From an uncultured Roseburia sp. (lineage in GTDB: Bacteria; Bacillota; Clostridia; Lachnospirales; Lachnospiraceae): DNA of 64,000 nt. Location: contig CANOCV010000009.1 in the NCBI GenBank assembly GCA_947564465.1, forward strand, positions 1-64,000. The letters are read 5' to 3'. The notes beneath the pieces are model-generated. The model did no database searches. It had not been told where the DNA came from and saw only the letters and a program-made list of their open reading frames with translations. Below are positions 36,197-44,575 of the stretch, piece after piece; within the stretch, counting starts at the first letter, position 1; each line of letters starts with the position of its first letter. Made by a program: the position numbers and the translations under genes.

Positions 36197-37867
36197 ATGG
36201 ATGAGTCGCCTGAGAAGCTGAGTGAAATTTTAAAAATCGTTGAAAGCTGCCGTAAGGAGGAGTATCAGCAGGTGATTGCCAAACGGCGTGATTACGATAT
36301 TATGTATCATTTGTCACCGGCAAGGGCTAATCTTGTGTCGTGGCTTCCCATCAATGAGAATCACAGAGTATTGGAGGCGGGGGCGGAATGCGGAAGCCTT
36401 ACGGAGTGTCTCGCCGCTATGGCGGGAGAAGTAACCGCGTTAGAGCGGTCGGAGACGAAGCTTAGGATTAATGAGCTGCGCAACCGGGATAAGAAGAATA
36501 TTTCTTATGTTTCGGGAGAGCTTTCTGCGGCGGAGCGGGGCAGCTATGATTGGATAATTCTGACAGGAAAGGAACTTTCGTTTTTGGAGACACTATTACC
36601 ATATCTTGCAGCGGACGGACGCCTCGTGCTTGCGGTGTCAAACTGCTTTGGGATTCGAAGATGGGCCGGAGCGCCGGAGGAAAATGAGGATGTATCCAAA
36701 AAGGAAATCCTAAAACGGCTCAAGGATGCGGGATGTGAGGAGACGGAGATTTATTACCCCTATCCGGATTATGAATTTCCGATGGCGGTTTATTCGGAAG
36801 CGTTTTTGCCGAGAATAGGGGAGCTGCGCCATAACCGAAGAAATTTTAAGGGGGAGCGGTATGAGTTTTTTTCCGAGAGGGAAGCGTTTGATAAGGTTAT
36901 CGAGAAGGAAATGTTTGATGAATACGCGAATGCGTATTTGATTCTGACAGGGAAAGCTGCCGGGATGGACAAGCGTATTTATGTAAAGTATTCCGATGAG
37001 CGAAGCAGAAAATTTATGATTCGCACTGATATCAATATAGACGAGAAGGGAAAGAAATATGTGAGCAAGCGGGCAATTGTGCCTGAGGGCGTATCACATT
37101 TGAGACATATATTAAACTGCCATAAGGCATTGAAAGAGCGGTATAGCAGGAGCGGTTTTTTTGTAAACAAGTGCAGGGCGGGAGAGGATCTTAGAAAGGA
37201 CGGACTGTCGTTTGAGTATCTTGACGGCGAATCTTTAAGTGATGTGATCAAACGGGAAAAAAGCAGTGAAAGGCGAAGAGAGCTGCTAAAGCGGTACAGG
37301 AAATATCTGACCTATGGATGTCAGACGGAGCCGTTTCAGATATCGGACGATTTTCGGAGAGTGTTTGGAGACAGAAAGCTGCCGGAGCATCTTATGGCGG
37401 CGAGAGGGCTTGATATTGATATGATATTTCCGAATATTATGGTATCAAAAGACGGATGGCACCTGATTGACTACGAGTGGACCTTTGATTTTTTGATACC
37501 GGTCAATTTTATTTTATATCGGGCATATCTCTATGAAAGCCTTGAACAGCCGGACAATGAGGAGGTCAGTCTGGATAAGTTAAAAGAGGTTGGACTGCTT
37601 GAGGACGTGGAGGAGGAGATATACTGGGAGATGGAAAAGTCATTCCAGGCATATATTCTTGACGGTATGACTCCTACGAGGGATATGCAGCAGCTGATTG
37701 GCTATGCAGTAAAGGATGTCCCTTATATGGAGGCGGAGGTAGAGCGTTTGACGAAAGAGTGGAAGCGTGTGCACGAGGAGTTGGTTCAGTGTGATGCCCA
37801 GTTGTCGGCGATTAAGGCTTCGCGGACATGGAAGCTGCATGAAAAGCTTCGCAGGAGGATAAAATGA
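36197..37867 (+). CDS. Methyltransferase-kinase fusion, WbdD-like chain-terminator candidate
   Basis: 556 residues in three parts. Residues about 30-220 are a class I SAM methyltransferase with motif I LEAGAECGS (59-67). Residues about 230-475 show a protein-kinase/APH-like fold: Lys291 in VSKRAI, hinge FEYLDGESLSDVI, catalytic Asp408 and Asn413 in DMIFPN (D-x4-N, as in HRDxxxxN), and the metal-binding Asp425 in LIDYEW. Residues about 505-550 are heptad-rich (EAEVERLTKEWKRVHEEL) and predicted coiled coil. WbdD of E. coli O9a has this same order and caps O-antigen with methyl and phosphate. The gene lies directly after the Wzt-like ATPase, and overlaps the next gene by ATGA. Function by analogy. 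Confidence 0.75.
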   Translation: MDESPEKLSEILKIVESCRKEEYQQVIAKRRDYDIMYHLSPARANLVSWLPINENHRVLEAGAECGSLTECLAAMAGEVTALERSETKLRINELRNRDKKNISYVSGELSAAERGSYDWIILTGKELSFLETLLPYLAADGRLVLAVSNCFGIRRWAGAPEENEDVSKKEILKRLKDAGCEETEIYYPYPDYEFPMAVYSEAFLPRIGELRHNRRNFKGERYEFFSEREAFDKVIEKEMFDEYANAYLILTGKAAGMDKRIYVKYSDERSRKFMIRTDINIDEKGKKYVSKRAIVPEGVSHLRHILNCHKALKERYSRSGFFVNKCRAGEDLRKDGLSFEYLDGESLSDVIKREKSSERRRELLKRYRKYLTYGCQTEPFQISDDFRRVFGDRKLPEHLMAARGLDIDMIFPNIMVSKDGWHLIDYEWTFDFLIPVNFILYRAYLYESLEQPDNEEVSLDKLKEVGLLEDVEEEIYWEMEKSFQAYILDGMTPTRDMQQLIGYAVKDVPYMEAEVERLTKEWKRVHEELVQCDAQLSAIKASRTWKLHEKLRRRIK

Positions 37868-39228
37868 AGGCGAAAGAACAGACAAAGCGATTTATAATGT
37901 TTTGGATAAAGGTGCTGCTTGTACTGATACAGACCGGGATGTATGCGTGGCTGTGGTATGCTGTGTTAAAGGAGCTTGCGGAGATACAGTATTGGAACCG
38001 CGGAAACTGGGCGGTTGTCGGGCTGTATTTTATCTTGTCCACAGTATTTTCCAAGGCTTTCGGCGGCTATAAGGTCGGATATCTGAGGAACTGGGATGTA
38101 ATTTATCCGCAGATTTTCGCGGTGATTGTCACAAACGGCATCACATATATACAGCTTTGTCTGATTGGAAACTGGAAGCTGACAGAGAATATGATGCCGA
38201 TGGTGATTTTGACGCTGCTTGATATCATAGTGGTCACGGTATGGGTGCTGCTGATGCGCTGGATTTACGCGAATTTATTTCCGCCGCATGAAATGCTGTT
38301 TATCCATGGAGATATCAGTCCGGATGCGATTATGAACAAGCTGGCGACAAGGCGCGATAAATTTCACATTAAGGAGACAATCCACATTAAAGAGGGGATT
38401 GAGGCGGTGCTTGATCGGATTGATGAGCATGAGGTTGTTCTGATTGGCGATATTCCGGCGCATGAGAGAAATATTTTTCTGAAATATTGCTTTGCGAGGA
38501 GTATCCGTTGTTACAGTATCCCGAAAATATCGGATATTATGATCACGAGCGCGGCCAATATTGAGCTTTTTGATTCGCCGCTGCTGCTCTTTCGCAACGG
38601 CGGACTGACAACCAGACAGAGTCTGATGAAGCGGACGATGGATATTGTAATTTCGCTTGTGGGAATTGTGATATCCTCACCGATTATGCTAATAATTGCG
38701 GCGGCGATTAAATTATTTGACCACGGTCCCGTGCTATATCGGCAGGAGAGACTGACAAAGGGAGGCGTGTCCTTTCAAATCTTAAAATTCCGCAGTATGG
38801 TCGTAGACTCGGAGAAGTATGGCGCTCGCCTTGCGGCAAAGCACGACAGTAGGATCACACCGGTGGGGAAAGTTATAAGAAGACTTCATTTTGATGAAAT
38901 ACCGCAGCTGTTTAATATTCTGAAGGGAGAAATGTCCTTTGTGGGGCCGCGTCCTGAGCGGGAGGAAATTTATGAAGAGTATGAGCAGTATATTCCGCAG
39001 TTTCGTTACCGTCTGAAGATGAAGGCGGGGCTGACCGGATACGCGCAGGTCTATGGAAACTACCAGACGGTTCCATATGACAAATTAAAACTTGATTTGA
39101 CTTATATAGAAAAATTTAGCATTTTATTAGATGTAAAATTGATTTTTATGACAGTAAAGATCTTATTCCAGAAGGAGAAATCAGAAGGTGTAGACGATAA
39201 TATGACAACTGCAATGCGCAGAGAATAA
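37864..39228 (+). CDS. Polyprenyl-phosphate sugar-1-phosphate transferase (WcaJ/WbaP type)
   Basis: Initiating phosphoglycosyltransferase that puts the first sugar-1-phosphate onto undecaprenyl phosphate. 454 residues: four N-terminal hydrophobic segments (about 10-145), a cytoplasmic Rossmann-like region, a re-entrant hydrophobic segment (about 265-285) and the catalytic domain with FQILKFRSMVVDSEK, HFDEIPQLFNILKGEMSFVGPRP (catalytic Asp-Glu) and KAGLTGYAQVYG. Its start overlaps the stop of the methyltransferase-kinase gene, suggesting coupled expression. First sugar not predictable. Confidence 0.92.
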   Translation: MKAKEQTKRFIMFWIKVLLVLIQTGMYAWLWYAVLKELAEIQYWNRGNWAVVGLYFILSTVFSKAFGGYKVGYLRNWDVIYPQIFAVIVTNGITYIQLCLIGNWKLTENMMPMVILTLLDIIVVTVWVLLMRWIYANLFPPHEMLFIHGDISPDAIMNKLATRRDKFHIKETIHIKEGIEAVLDRIDEHEVVLIGDIPAHERNIFLKYCFARSIRCYSIPKISDIMITSAANIELFDSPLLLFRNGGLTTRQSLMKRTMDIVISLVGIVISSPIMLIIAAAIKLFDHGPVLYRQERLTKGGVSFQILKFRSMVVDSEKYGARLAAKHDSRITPVGKVIRRLHFDEIPQLFNILKGEMSFVGPRPEREEIYEEYEQYIPQFRYRLKMKAGLTGYAQVYGNYQTVPYDKLKLDLTYIEKFSILLDVKLIFMTVKILFQKEKSEGVDDNMTTAMRRE

Positions 39229-39231
39229 ATC

Positions 39232-40065
39232 ATGGGGGAAGATATGGGTAAGGAATATGGCAGTGAGCCGCTTGTGACAGTAGTGATGCCCGCATATAAT
39301 GCGGAAAGATATATCAGACAGGCGATGGAGTCGGTCTGTAAGCAGCAGGGATGCTTTGGAATCGAACTGCTGGTAATTGACGACAAGTCGACGGACGGGA
39401 CGCGGGAAGCGGCAGAGAGCTGCCGAAAGAACTATGAGACACAGGGAATGGAAAAAACGGTTGACAGACACGGTCGGCGCTGTCCTTGTGATATTGTCTG
39501 TATCTCGAATGAAAAGAATCTTGGCGTGGCGGAGACGAGGAATGTCGGAATCCGCAGGGCAAGAGGCAAGTATATTGCATTTTTGGACGCGGACGACTGG
39601 TGGAACGAGGAAAAGCTAAGGCGTCAGGTGGGTTTTTTGGAAAAGTATGACGGTGTATTATGCGCAACCGGAAGAGAGCTTGTGAATCCCGACGGCAGCA
39701 GTATGGGCCGGGTGATTGCCATTCCGGAAGAGATTACTTATAAAATGCTGCTATCTACAAACAGCATTCCCTGTTCCTCGGTACTTATGAAAACACGGAT
39801 CGCCCAGGAATTTGGCATGTGCCATGACGAGCTGCATGAGGATTACATTCTCTGGCTTCGTGTTTTAAAAAAATACGGAAAAGCCTACGGTATCAATGAG
39901 CCGCTCTTAAAGTCGCGCATGAGCGAGGGAGGAAAATCCAGAAATAAGCTGAAATCGGCAAAAATGCAGTATGGCGTTTACCGCTATATGGGCATCGGCA
40001 GAATCCGTTCCCTGTGCTACTTTTTTCAGTATGCGGTGAACGGAGTGTTAAAGTATCATGGTTAA
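39232..40065 (+). CDS. GT2-family glycosyltransferase
   Basis: 277 residues, GT2 fold: VTVVMPAYNAERYIRQAMES, LLVIDDKSTDGTRE, NVGIRRARGKYIAFLDADDWW with the DXD metal site. The insertion around 65-85 (KTVDRHGRRCPCD) is Cys- and basic-rich and not usual for the family. C-terminal ELHEDYILWLRVLKKYG is the acceptor region. No membrane helix. An alternative ATG at 39244 is preceded by GGGGGAAG and may be the real start. Its 3' end overlaps in-frame codons upstream of the next permease gene, but that gene probably starts at 40125. Confidence 0.87.
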   Translation: MGEDMGKEYGSEPLVTVVMPAYNAERYIRQAMESVCKQQGCFGIELLVIDDKSTDGTREAAESCRKNYETQGMEKTVDRHGRRCPCDIVCISNEKNLGVAETRNVGIRRARGKYIAFLDADDWWNEEKLRRQVGFLEKYDGVLCATGRELVNPDGSSMGRVIAIPEEITYKMLLSTNSIPCSSVLMKTRIAQEFGMCHDELHEDYILWLRVLKKYGKAYGINEPLLKSRMSEGGKSRNKLKSAKMQYGVYRYMGIGRIRSLCYFFQYAVNGVLKYHG

Positions 40066-40124
40066 TTCTGGAAAAAGACAGTGAGTTATGGTATTATGAG
40101 AAAAATATGCAAAGGAATAAAACG

Positions 40125-40901
40125 ATGAAAAAGCAGTTTAAGAATTTTATGAAATATCGCTTTTTGTTGGGCGAGCTGGTAAAGAAAGGGATTAAGCTAA
40201 AGTACCGCAGATCGTATCTGGGGATTGTCTGGTCGCTTTTGGAGCCGCTTTTTGAGATGATTGTGCTGACAATTGTATTCGGGACGCTGTTTGATAACAG
40301 CGACAGGACGTTTCCGATCTATATACTGACCGGCAGGCTTTTGTATTCCTTTTTCTCGCAGGGAACAAAGGCGTCATTAAAGTCTATCCGCAGCAATTCG
40401 GCGATGATCAAGAAGGTCTACGTTCCGAAATACTTATACCCGATGTCTTCGGTTCTGTTCAACTATGTGATATTTTTGATTTCTTTGATTGTATTGGTAC
40501 TCGTGTCGCTGATACTGGGGGTGTATCCGACCAGGTATGTTTTTATGGCGCTTGTGGCGCTTGTCTTAATACTTGTGTTTACCTATGGCGTGGGAATGAT
40601 TCTTGCGACGCTCGGAGTGTTTTTCCGGGATATGGAATATCTGTGGAATGTTGCGTTGATGCTGATCATGTATATGTGTGCGATATTCTATTATCCGCAG
40701 CGGCTTTTAGACAGCGGATATTCCTGGATATTGAAGTGGAATCCGCTTTACTGTATTATTGCGATTTTCAGGGATGCGGTGTTCGGCAGGATGCCGGATA
40801 TTCAGATGCTTCTTTATTCAACGGTATTCAGCTTTGGCTCACTGCTTGTCGGGCTTTTTGTGTTCCGCAAGCGTCAGGATGAATTTATTCTTCATATATA
40901 G
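40125..40901 (+). CDS. Second ABC-2 polysaccharide exporter permease
   Basis: About 258 residues with six transmembrane segments and the family entry motif GIKLKYRRSYLGIVWSLLEP, then GTKASLKSIRSNSAMIKKVYVPKYLYP, FFRDMEYLWNV and WNPLYCIIAIFRDA. Similar in kind but not in sequence detail to the first permease at 33992. The ATG at 40125 follows AAAGGA; the frame is open back to 40014 but overlaps the GT2 gene. Pairs with the ATPase gene 12 bases downstream. Resembles teichoic-acid (TagG) and rhamnan (RgpC) exporters. Confidence 0.88.
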   Translation: MKKQFKNFMKYRFLLGELVKKGIKLKYRRSYLGIVWSLLEPLFEMIVLTIVFGTLFDNSDRTFPIYILTGRLLYSFFSQGTKASLKSIRSNSAMIKKVYVPKYLYPMSSVLFNYVIFLISLIVLVLVSLILGVYPTRYVFMALVALVLILVFTYGVGMILATLGVFFRDMEYLWNVALMLIMYMCAIFYYPQRLLDSGYSWILKWNPLYCIIAIFRDAVFGRMPDIQMLLYSTVFSFGSLLVGLFVFRKRQDEFILHI

Positions 40902-40913
40902 CAGGAGAGACAA

Positions 40914-41651
40914 ATGGGAAAAAAGGTTTTAAAGGTAAACAATGTCAGCATGAAGTTTAATTTAAGCACCGAAAAGGTTGACAGCGTAAAAGAATATTTT
41001 ATAAAGCTGGTGAAAAGAGAGATTAAGCATGATGAGTTCTGGGCTTTAAGGGATATCAGCTTTTCACTGGAAAAAGGAGACCGGCTTGGAATCCTCGGGT
41101 TAAACGGCGCGGGAAAGAGTACGCTGCTAAAGGTCATTGCGGGGGTATTTAAGCCGACTACGGGAAGTGTGGAGCGTCACGGAAAGATTGCGCCCCTTTT
41201 GGAGCTTGGAGCAGGTTTTGATATGCAGTACACCGGTGCGGAAAATATTTATCTTTACGGTGCGGTTTTAGGGTACAGCAGAGATTTTATCCAGTCGAAA
41301 TACAATGAAATCGTAGAGTTTTCGGAGCTTGGAAAGTTTATCGACGTGCCTTTAAAGAATTATTCTTCGGGAATGCGTTCCAGACTCGGCTTCGCAATCG
41401 CAACGATTGTCGAGCCGGAGATTTTGATTCTGGATGAGGTGTTGTCGGTGGGCGACGCAAAGTTTCGAAAAAAGAGCGAGAAGAAGGTAACGGACATGTT
41501 TGACAAGGGCGTTACCGTGTTGTTTGTTTCGCATTCGCTGGAGCAGGTACGGCGTTTGTGCAACAAGGCAATTATTTTGGACCATGGAAAGCTCATATCT
41601 GTCGGCGATATTGATACGGTCGCCGAGGTCTACGAAAAAATGATAGAGTAA
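40914..41651 (+). CDS. Second ABC exporter ATPase (TagH/RgpD type, no binding domain)
   Basis: 245 residues, ATPase only: Walker A GLNGAGKSTLLKVIAG, LLELGAGFDMQYTGAENIYL, signature YSSGMRSRLGFAIATI, Walker B ILILDEVLSVGD, H-loop SHSLEQV. It lacks the C-terminal glycan-recognition domain of the ATPase at 34934, so it presumably exports a different polymer, or the same class by a mechanism independent of end-cap recognition. Ribosome site AGGAGAG before the ATG. Directly followed by TagF-like genes, which suggests a teichoic-acid-like cargo. Confidence 0.9.
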   Translation: MGKKVLKVNNVSMKFNLSTEKVDSVKEYFIKLVKREIKHDEFWALRDISFSLEKGDRLGILGLNGAGKSTLLKVIAGVFKPTTGSVERHGKIAPLLELGAGFDMQYTGAENIYLYGAVLGYSRDFIQSKYNEIVEFSELGKFIDVPLKNYSSGMRSRLGFAIATIVEPEILILDEVLSVGDAKFRKKSEKKVTDMFDKGVTVLFVSHSLEQVRRLCNKAIILDHGKLISVGDIDTVAEVYEKMIE

Positions 41652-41668
41652 GCGGTGGGAGAATATGT

Positions 41669-42868
41669 ATGGAACAGTCATTATGGGGAAAACTAAGGCG
41701 TGTAAGGCTCCGTGATCTGCTGCATATTTTTAAGTTTCTTGTGGCGTTTCCGATTGCATTTTTCTATCGGAAATATCGCAGGGATCTGTGGGTGCTCTGC
41801 GATACGGAGAATGAGGCCAGGGATAACGCGTACTGGCTTTTTTGCTATATCAGAAGGGAAAAGCCCGCACAGGATGTGGTCTATGCGATCCGAAAAAAAT
41901 CGCCGGATTATGCAAGAGTGTGCGACATCGGCGAGGTAGTGGAGTATGGGAGTTTAAAGCATTGGATCTATTATCTTGCGGCGAGCAAAAATGTAAGTTC
42001 TCAGAAAATGGGAAAGCCCAATGCGGCGATCTGCTATGTGCTTGAGGTTTACGGCATACTGAAAAACAAGCGTGCGTTTTTGCAGCATGGCATTATCACA
42101 GCCGATTTAAGCTTTCTGTATTATCCGCATACGAAGATGCGGCTGTTTGTGACGAGCACATACGATGAGTGGAAGTATGTGAACGAAAAGTACGGCTATC
42201 CGCCGGGGGTTGTGAAGGAGTTGGGGCTGTGCCGTTTTGACGCGCTGCATGAAATGCAGGTAAATAAAAAGCAGATTCTTTTGATGCCGACCTGGCGCAT
42301 GTATATACGCAACGAGATTTCGTCGTCGGATGAGGCACAGGAAACGGCGCGGTTTCGGGAAACCGATTATTTCAAGTATTGGGATGCCCTGCTTGAGGAT
42401 GAGAGATTTCTTCGCTTTATTGAAAGCGAAAATCTCACGGTAATTTTTTATCCGCACAGAGAAATGCATCGTTTCTTAAAATGCTTTCATGTAACGCATC
42501 CGAACATTACCGTGGCTGCCTGGCCGGAGTATGACGTGCAGCAGCTCTTGAAGGAATCGGCTTTTTTAGTTACCGATTATTCCAGCGTAGCGATGGATTT
42601 TGCCTATATGAAGAAGCCTCTTTTGTATTACCAGTTCGACAATGAGAAGTTCCGAAGCAGCCATCACGGCGTGGGGTATTTTGATTTTAAGAGCGACGGG
42701 TTCGGACCTGTCTGCGAGACGCCGAAGGAGGTTGTCGACGCGCTGACACGAGCCTATGCGAAGAATTTTGACAATGAAGAGAGATATCTGAAGCGACATG
42801 AGGAGTATTTTGATTTGTGGGATGCAAAGAATTGCGAGCGCAACTATGAAGCGATTCGTGCGATGTAA
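41669..42868 (+). CDS. CDP-glycerol glycerophosphotransferase family protein (TagF-like)
   Basis: 399 residues, essentially the catalytic GT-B part of TagF: conserved His motif FLQHGIITADLSFL, KELGLCRFDAL, LLMPTWRMYI, FYPHREM, and the C-terminal LVTDYSSVAMDFAYMKKPLLYY. Such enzymes transfer polyol phosphate from a CDP-polyol to a lipid-linked acceptor. An N-terminal amphipathic basic region (RRVRLRDLLHIFKFLV) may bind the membrane. First and shortest of three such genes in a row. No gene for CDP-glycerol or CDP-ribitol synthesis is in the window. Confidence 0.88.
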   Translation: MEQSLWGKLRRVRLRDLLHIFKFLVAFPIAFFYRKYRRDLWVLCDTENEARDNAYWLFCYIRREKPAQDVVYAIRKKSPDYARVCDIGEVVEYGSLKHWIYYLAASKNVSSQKMGKPNAAICYVLEVYGILKNKRAFLQHGIITADLSFLYYPHTKMRLFVTSTYDEWKYVNEKYGYPPGVVKELGLCRFDALHEMQVNKKQILLMPTWRMYIRNEISSSDEAQETARFRETDYFKYWDALLEDERFLRFIESENLTVIFYPHREMHRFLKCFHVTHPNITVAAWPEYDVQQLLKESAFLVTDYSSVAMDFAYMKKPLLYYQFDNEKFRSSHHGVGYFDFKSDGFGPVCETPKEVVDALTRAYAKNFDNEERYLKRHEEYFDLWDAKNCERNYEAIRAM

Positions 42869-42890
42869 TTAGGATAAGAACGAGGAGAAT

Positions 42891-44564
42891 ATGGAAAAAA
42901 ACGTAATGCAGGCGGCGCCGGAAATTAAGGTAAAAACGAAGCGCTTTTTGCTTAGAAAGGGAAAAATAAAAATTCGATTTGCCCTGGATAAAAGCCGGGG
43001 AATGATTACGGCTTTGTATTTAAAGCAGCGCGGCACGGTGGAGCCGCAGTATTTTCCGTTCATGCTCACTAAGCGGGAGAAGGGGGAGGAGATCCGTTAT
43101 GACGCGGCGCTGGATGTGAATACAGAAAAAATGGCGGTCGGCTTTTGGGATGTTGTTGTAAAGGAAGAGACGCCGGAGGGAGGCCATGAGGCAATTCTCG
43201 GGGGACTTAGCGCAAAATTAAAGCTTATGCTGATTTTGTTTCCGCGGTGGACGAGAACGCGGGACGAACATGTGATCTATCCGTTTGTCAACGGGGCCAG
43301 ACAGTTTACGATTCAGTACCGGAAGTACGACAAGCGTTACGACAGCTATCGCTTTCTTTTTAAGGAATTGTTGGCTCTGCTCGTCTACGGGATAGGAAAG
43401 CCTTTCTGGGATCGGAAGAGGCTCTGGCTGATCTGCGAAAAGTTTTCCGCTATGGCGCAGGATAACGGACTATATTTCTTCCGTTACTGTATGGAAAAGC
43501 TGCCGCAGGAGGAGAAGAAGCATATTTTCTATGTGATTGACAAGACGGCGCCCGATTATGAGGCGGTAAGACAGTACGATGAGAACGTGATTCCGTTTAT
43601 GAGCTTCCGCTATATGATTTACCTTTGTGCGGCGCAGTATTTGATTTCCACGGACGCCATCCGTCATTTTTATATATGGGATTCGCCAAACAGTATTTAT
43701 AAGGTATTGTATCAGGCCAGAAAGCACATTATATTTTTACAGCACGGCGTGATGGGATTTAAGCAGTGCCACCGCACCTTCCACAAGTCGGGCGGGAATC
43801 GTATGGCGCTCTTTGTCGTGTCCTCGAAATATGAGCAGGATATTATTCACAATTATTTCGAGTATGACAGGGATGAGATTATCATTACGGGTCTGCCGCG
43901 CTGGGACGTGCTGCATGACACGTCGTCGCCGGCACATAAAGAGATTCTTCTGATGCCGACATGGCGAAGTTGGCTGGAATACGTGTCGGATGAGGTGTTT
44001 TTGGAGAGCGAGTATTACAGGAATTACAAATCGTTTTTGACGAATCCAAAACTTTTTTTGCTTTTGGATAAATACGACGTGACGCTGAATTTCTATATTC
44101 ATCCGAAATTCCGCGACTATATCGGTCTTTTTGAGGAAGAGGACTTATCGAAGACAGGAGGAGGGCAGAGGATCCGCCTGATTCCGTTTGGCAGCGAACC
44201 GCTCAATAAGCTTTTGATGTCGTGCAGTATGCTGGTCACGGATTATTCCTCCGTGGCATGGGATGTGTATTATCAGGAGAAGCCCGTTGTATTTTATCCG
44301 TTCGACCTTAATACTTATGAGAGTCAGCAGGGCAGCTATATGGACCTTAGGAAGGAAGCCTTCGGACCGCTTGTGTATCATGAAGAAGAGCTGCTTTTAG
44401 AACTTGAAAAATACATGAAAAACGATTTTTTGGAAGAGGAACGCTATAAGGAACGCCGTGCGTATCTTTTACCGCTTCGGGACGATAAAAACAGCGAGCG
44501 GATTTATAAGAAAATAAAGGATGCGAGACTAGGGAAAAAATTTCACATAAGAGGGCGGCTGTAA
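42891..44564 (+). CDS. CDP-glycerol glycerophosphotransferase family protein with N-terminal domain
   Basis: 557 residues. The N-terminal part (about 1-165) is beta-rich and basic (KTKRFLLRKGKIKIRFALDK), then a TagF-type body: KRLWLICEKFSAMAQDNGLYFF, IIFLQHGVMGFKQC with the conserved His, LPRWDVLHD, LLMPTWRSWLEY, FYIHPKF, MLVTDYSSVAWDVYYQEKPVVF. All key motifs are intact. GAGGAG precedes the ATG. Second of three; likely acts at a different position in the polymer from the 399-residue protein, for example primase versus polymerase, but this is not evident from the sequence. Confidence 0.88.
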   Translation: MEKNVMQAAPEIKVKTKRFLLRKGKIKIRFALDKSRGMITALYLKQRGTVEPQYFPFMLTKREKGEEIRYDAALDVNTEKMAVGFWDVVVKEETPEGGHEAILGGLSAKLKLMLILFPRWTRTRDEHVIYPFVNGARQFTIQYRKYDKRYDSYRFLFKELLALLVYGIGKPFWDRKRLWLICEKFSAMAQDNGLYFFRYCMEKLPQEEKKHIFYVIDKTAPDYEAVRQYDENVIPFMSFRYMIYLCAAQYLISTDAIRHFYIWDSPNSIYKVLYQARKHIIFLQHGVMGFKQCHRTFHKSGGNRMALFVVSSKYEQDIIHNYFEYDRDEIIITGLPRWDVLHDTSSPAHKEILLMPTWRSWLEYVSDEVFLESEYYRNYKSFLTNPKLFLLLDKYDVTLNFYIHPKFRDYIGLFEEEDLSKTGGGQRIRLIPFGSEPLNKLLMSCSMLVTDYSSVAWDVYYQEKPVVFYPFDLNTYESQQGSYMDLRKEAFGPLVYHEEELLLELEKYMKNDFLEEERYKERRAYLLPLRDDKNSERIYKKIKDARLGKKFHIRGRL

Positions 44565-44575
44565 GGAGTATGAAA

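Noticed and set aside
36197..37867. Two separate genes (methyltransferase and kinase) joined by sequencing error
   Set aside because: One uninterrupted frame with no internal start preceded by a ribosome site near the domain border, and the same domain order exists in WbdD.
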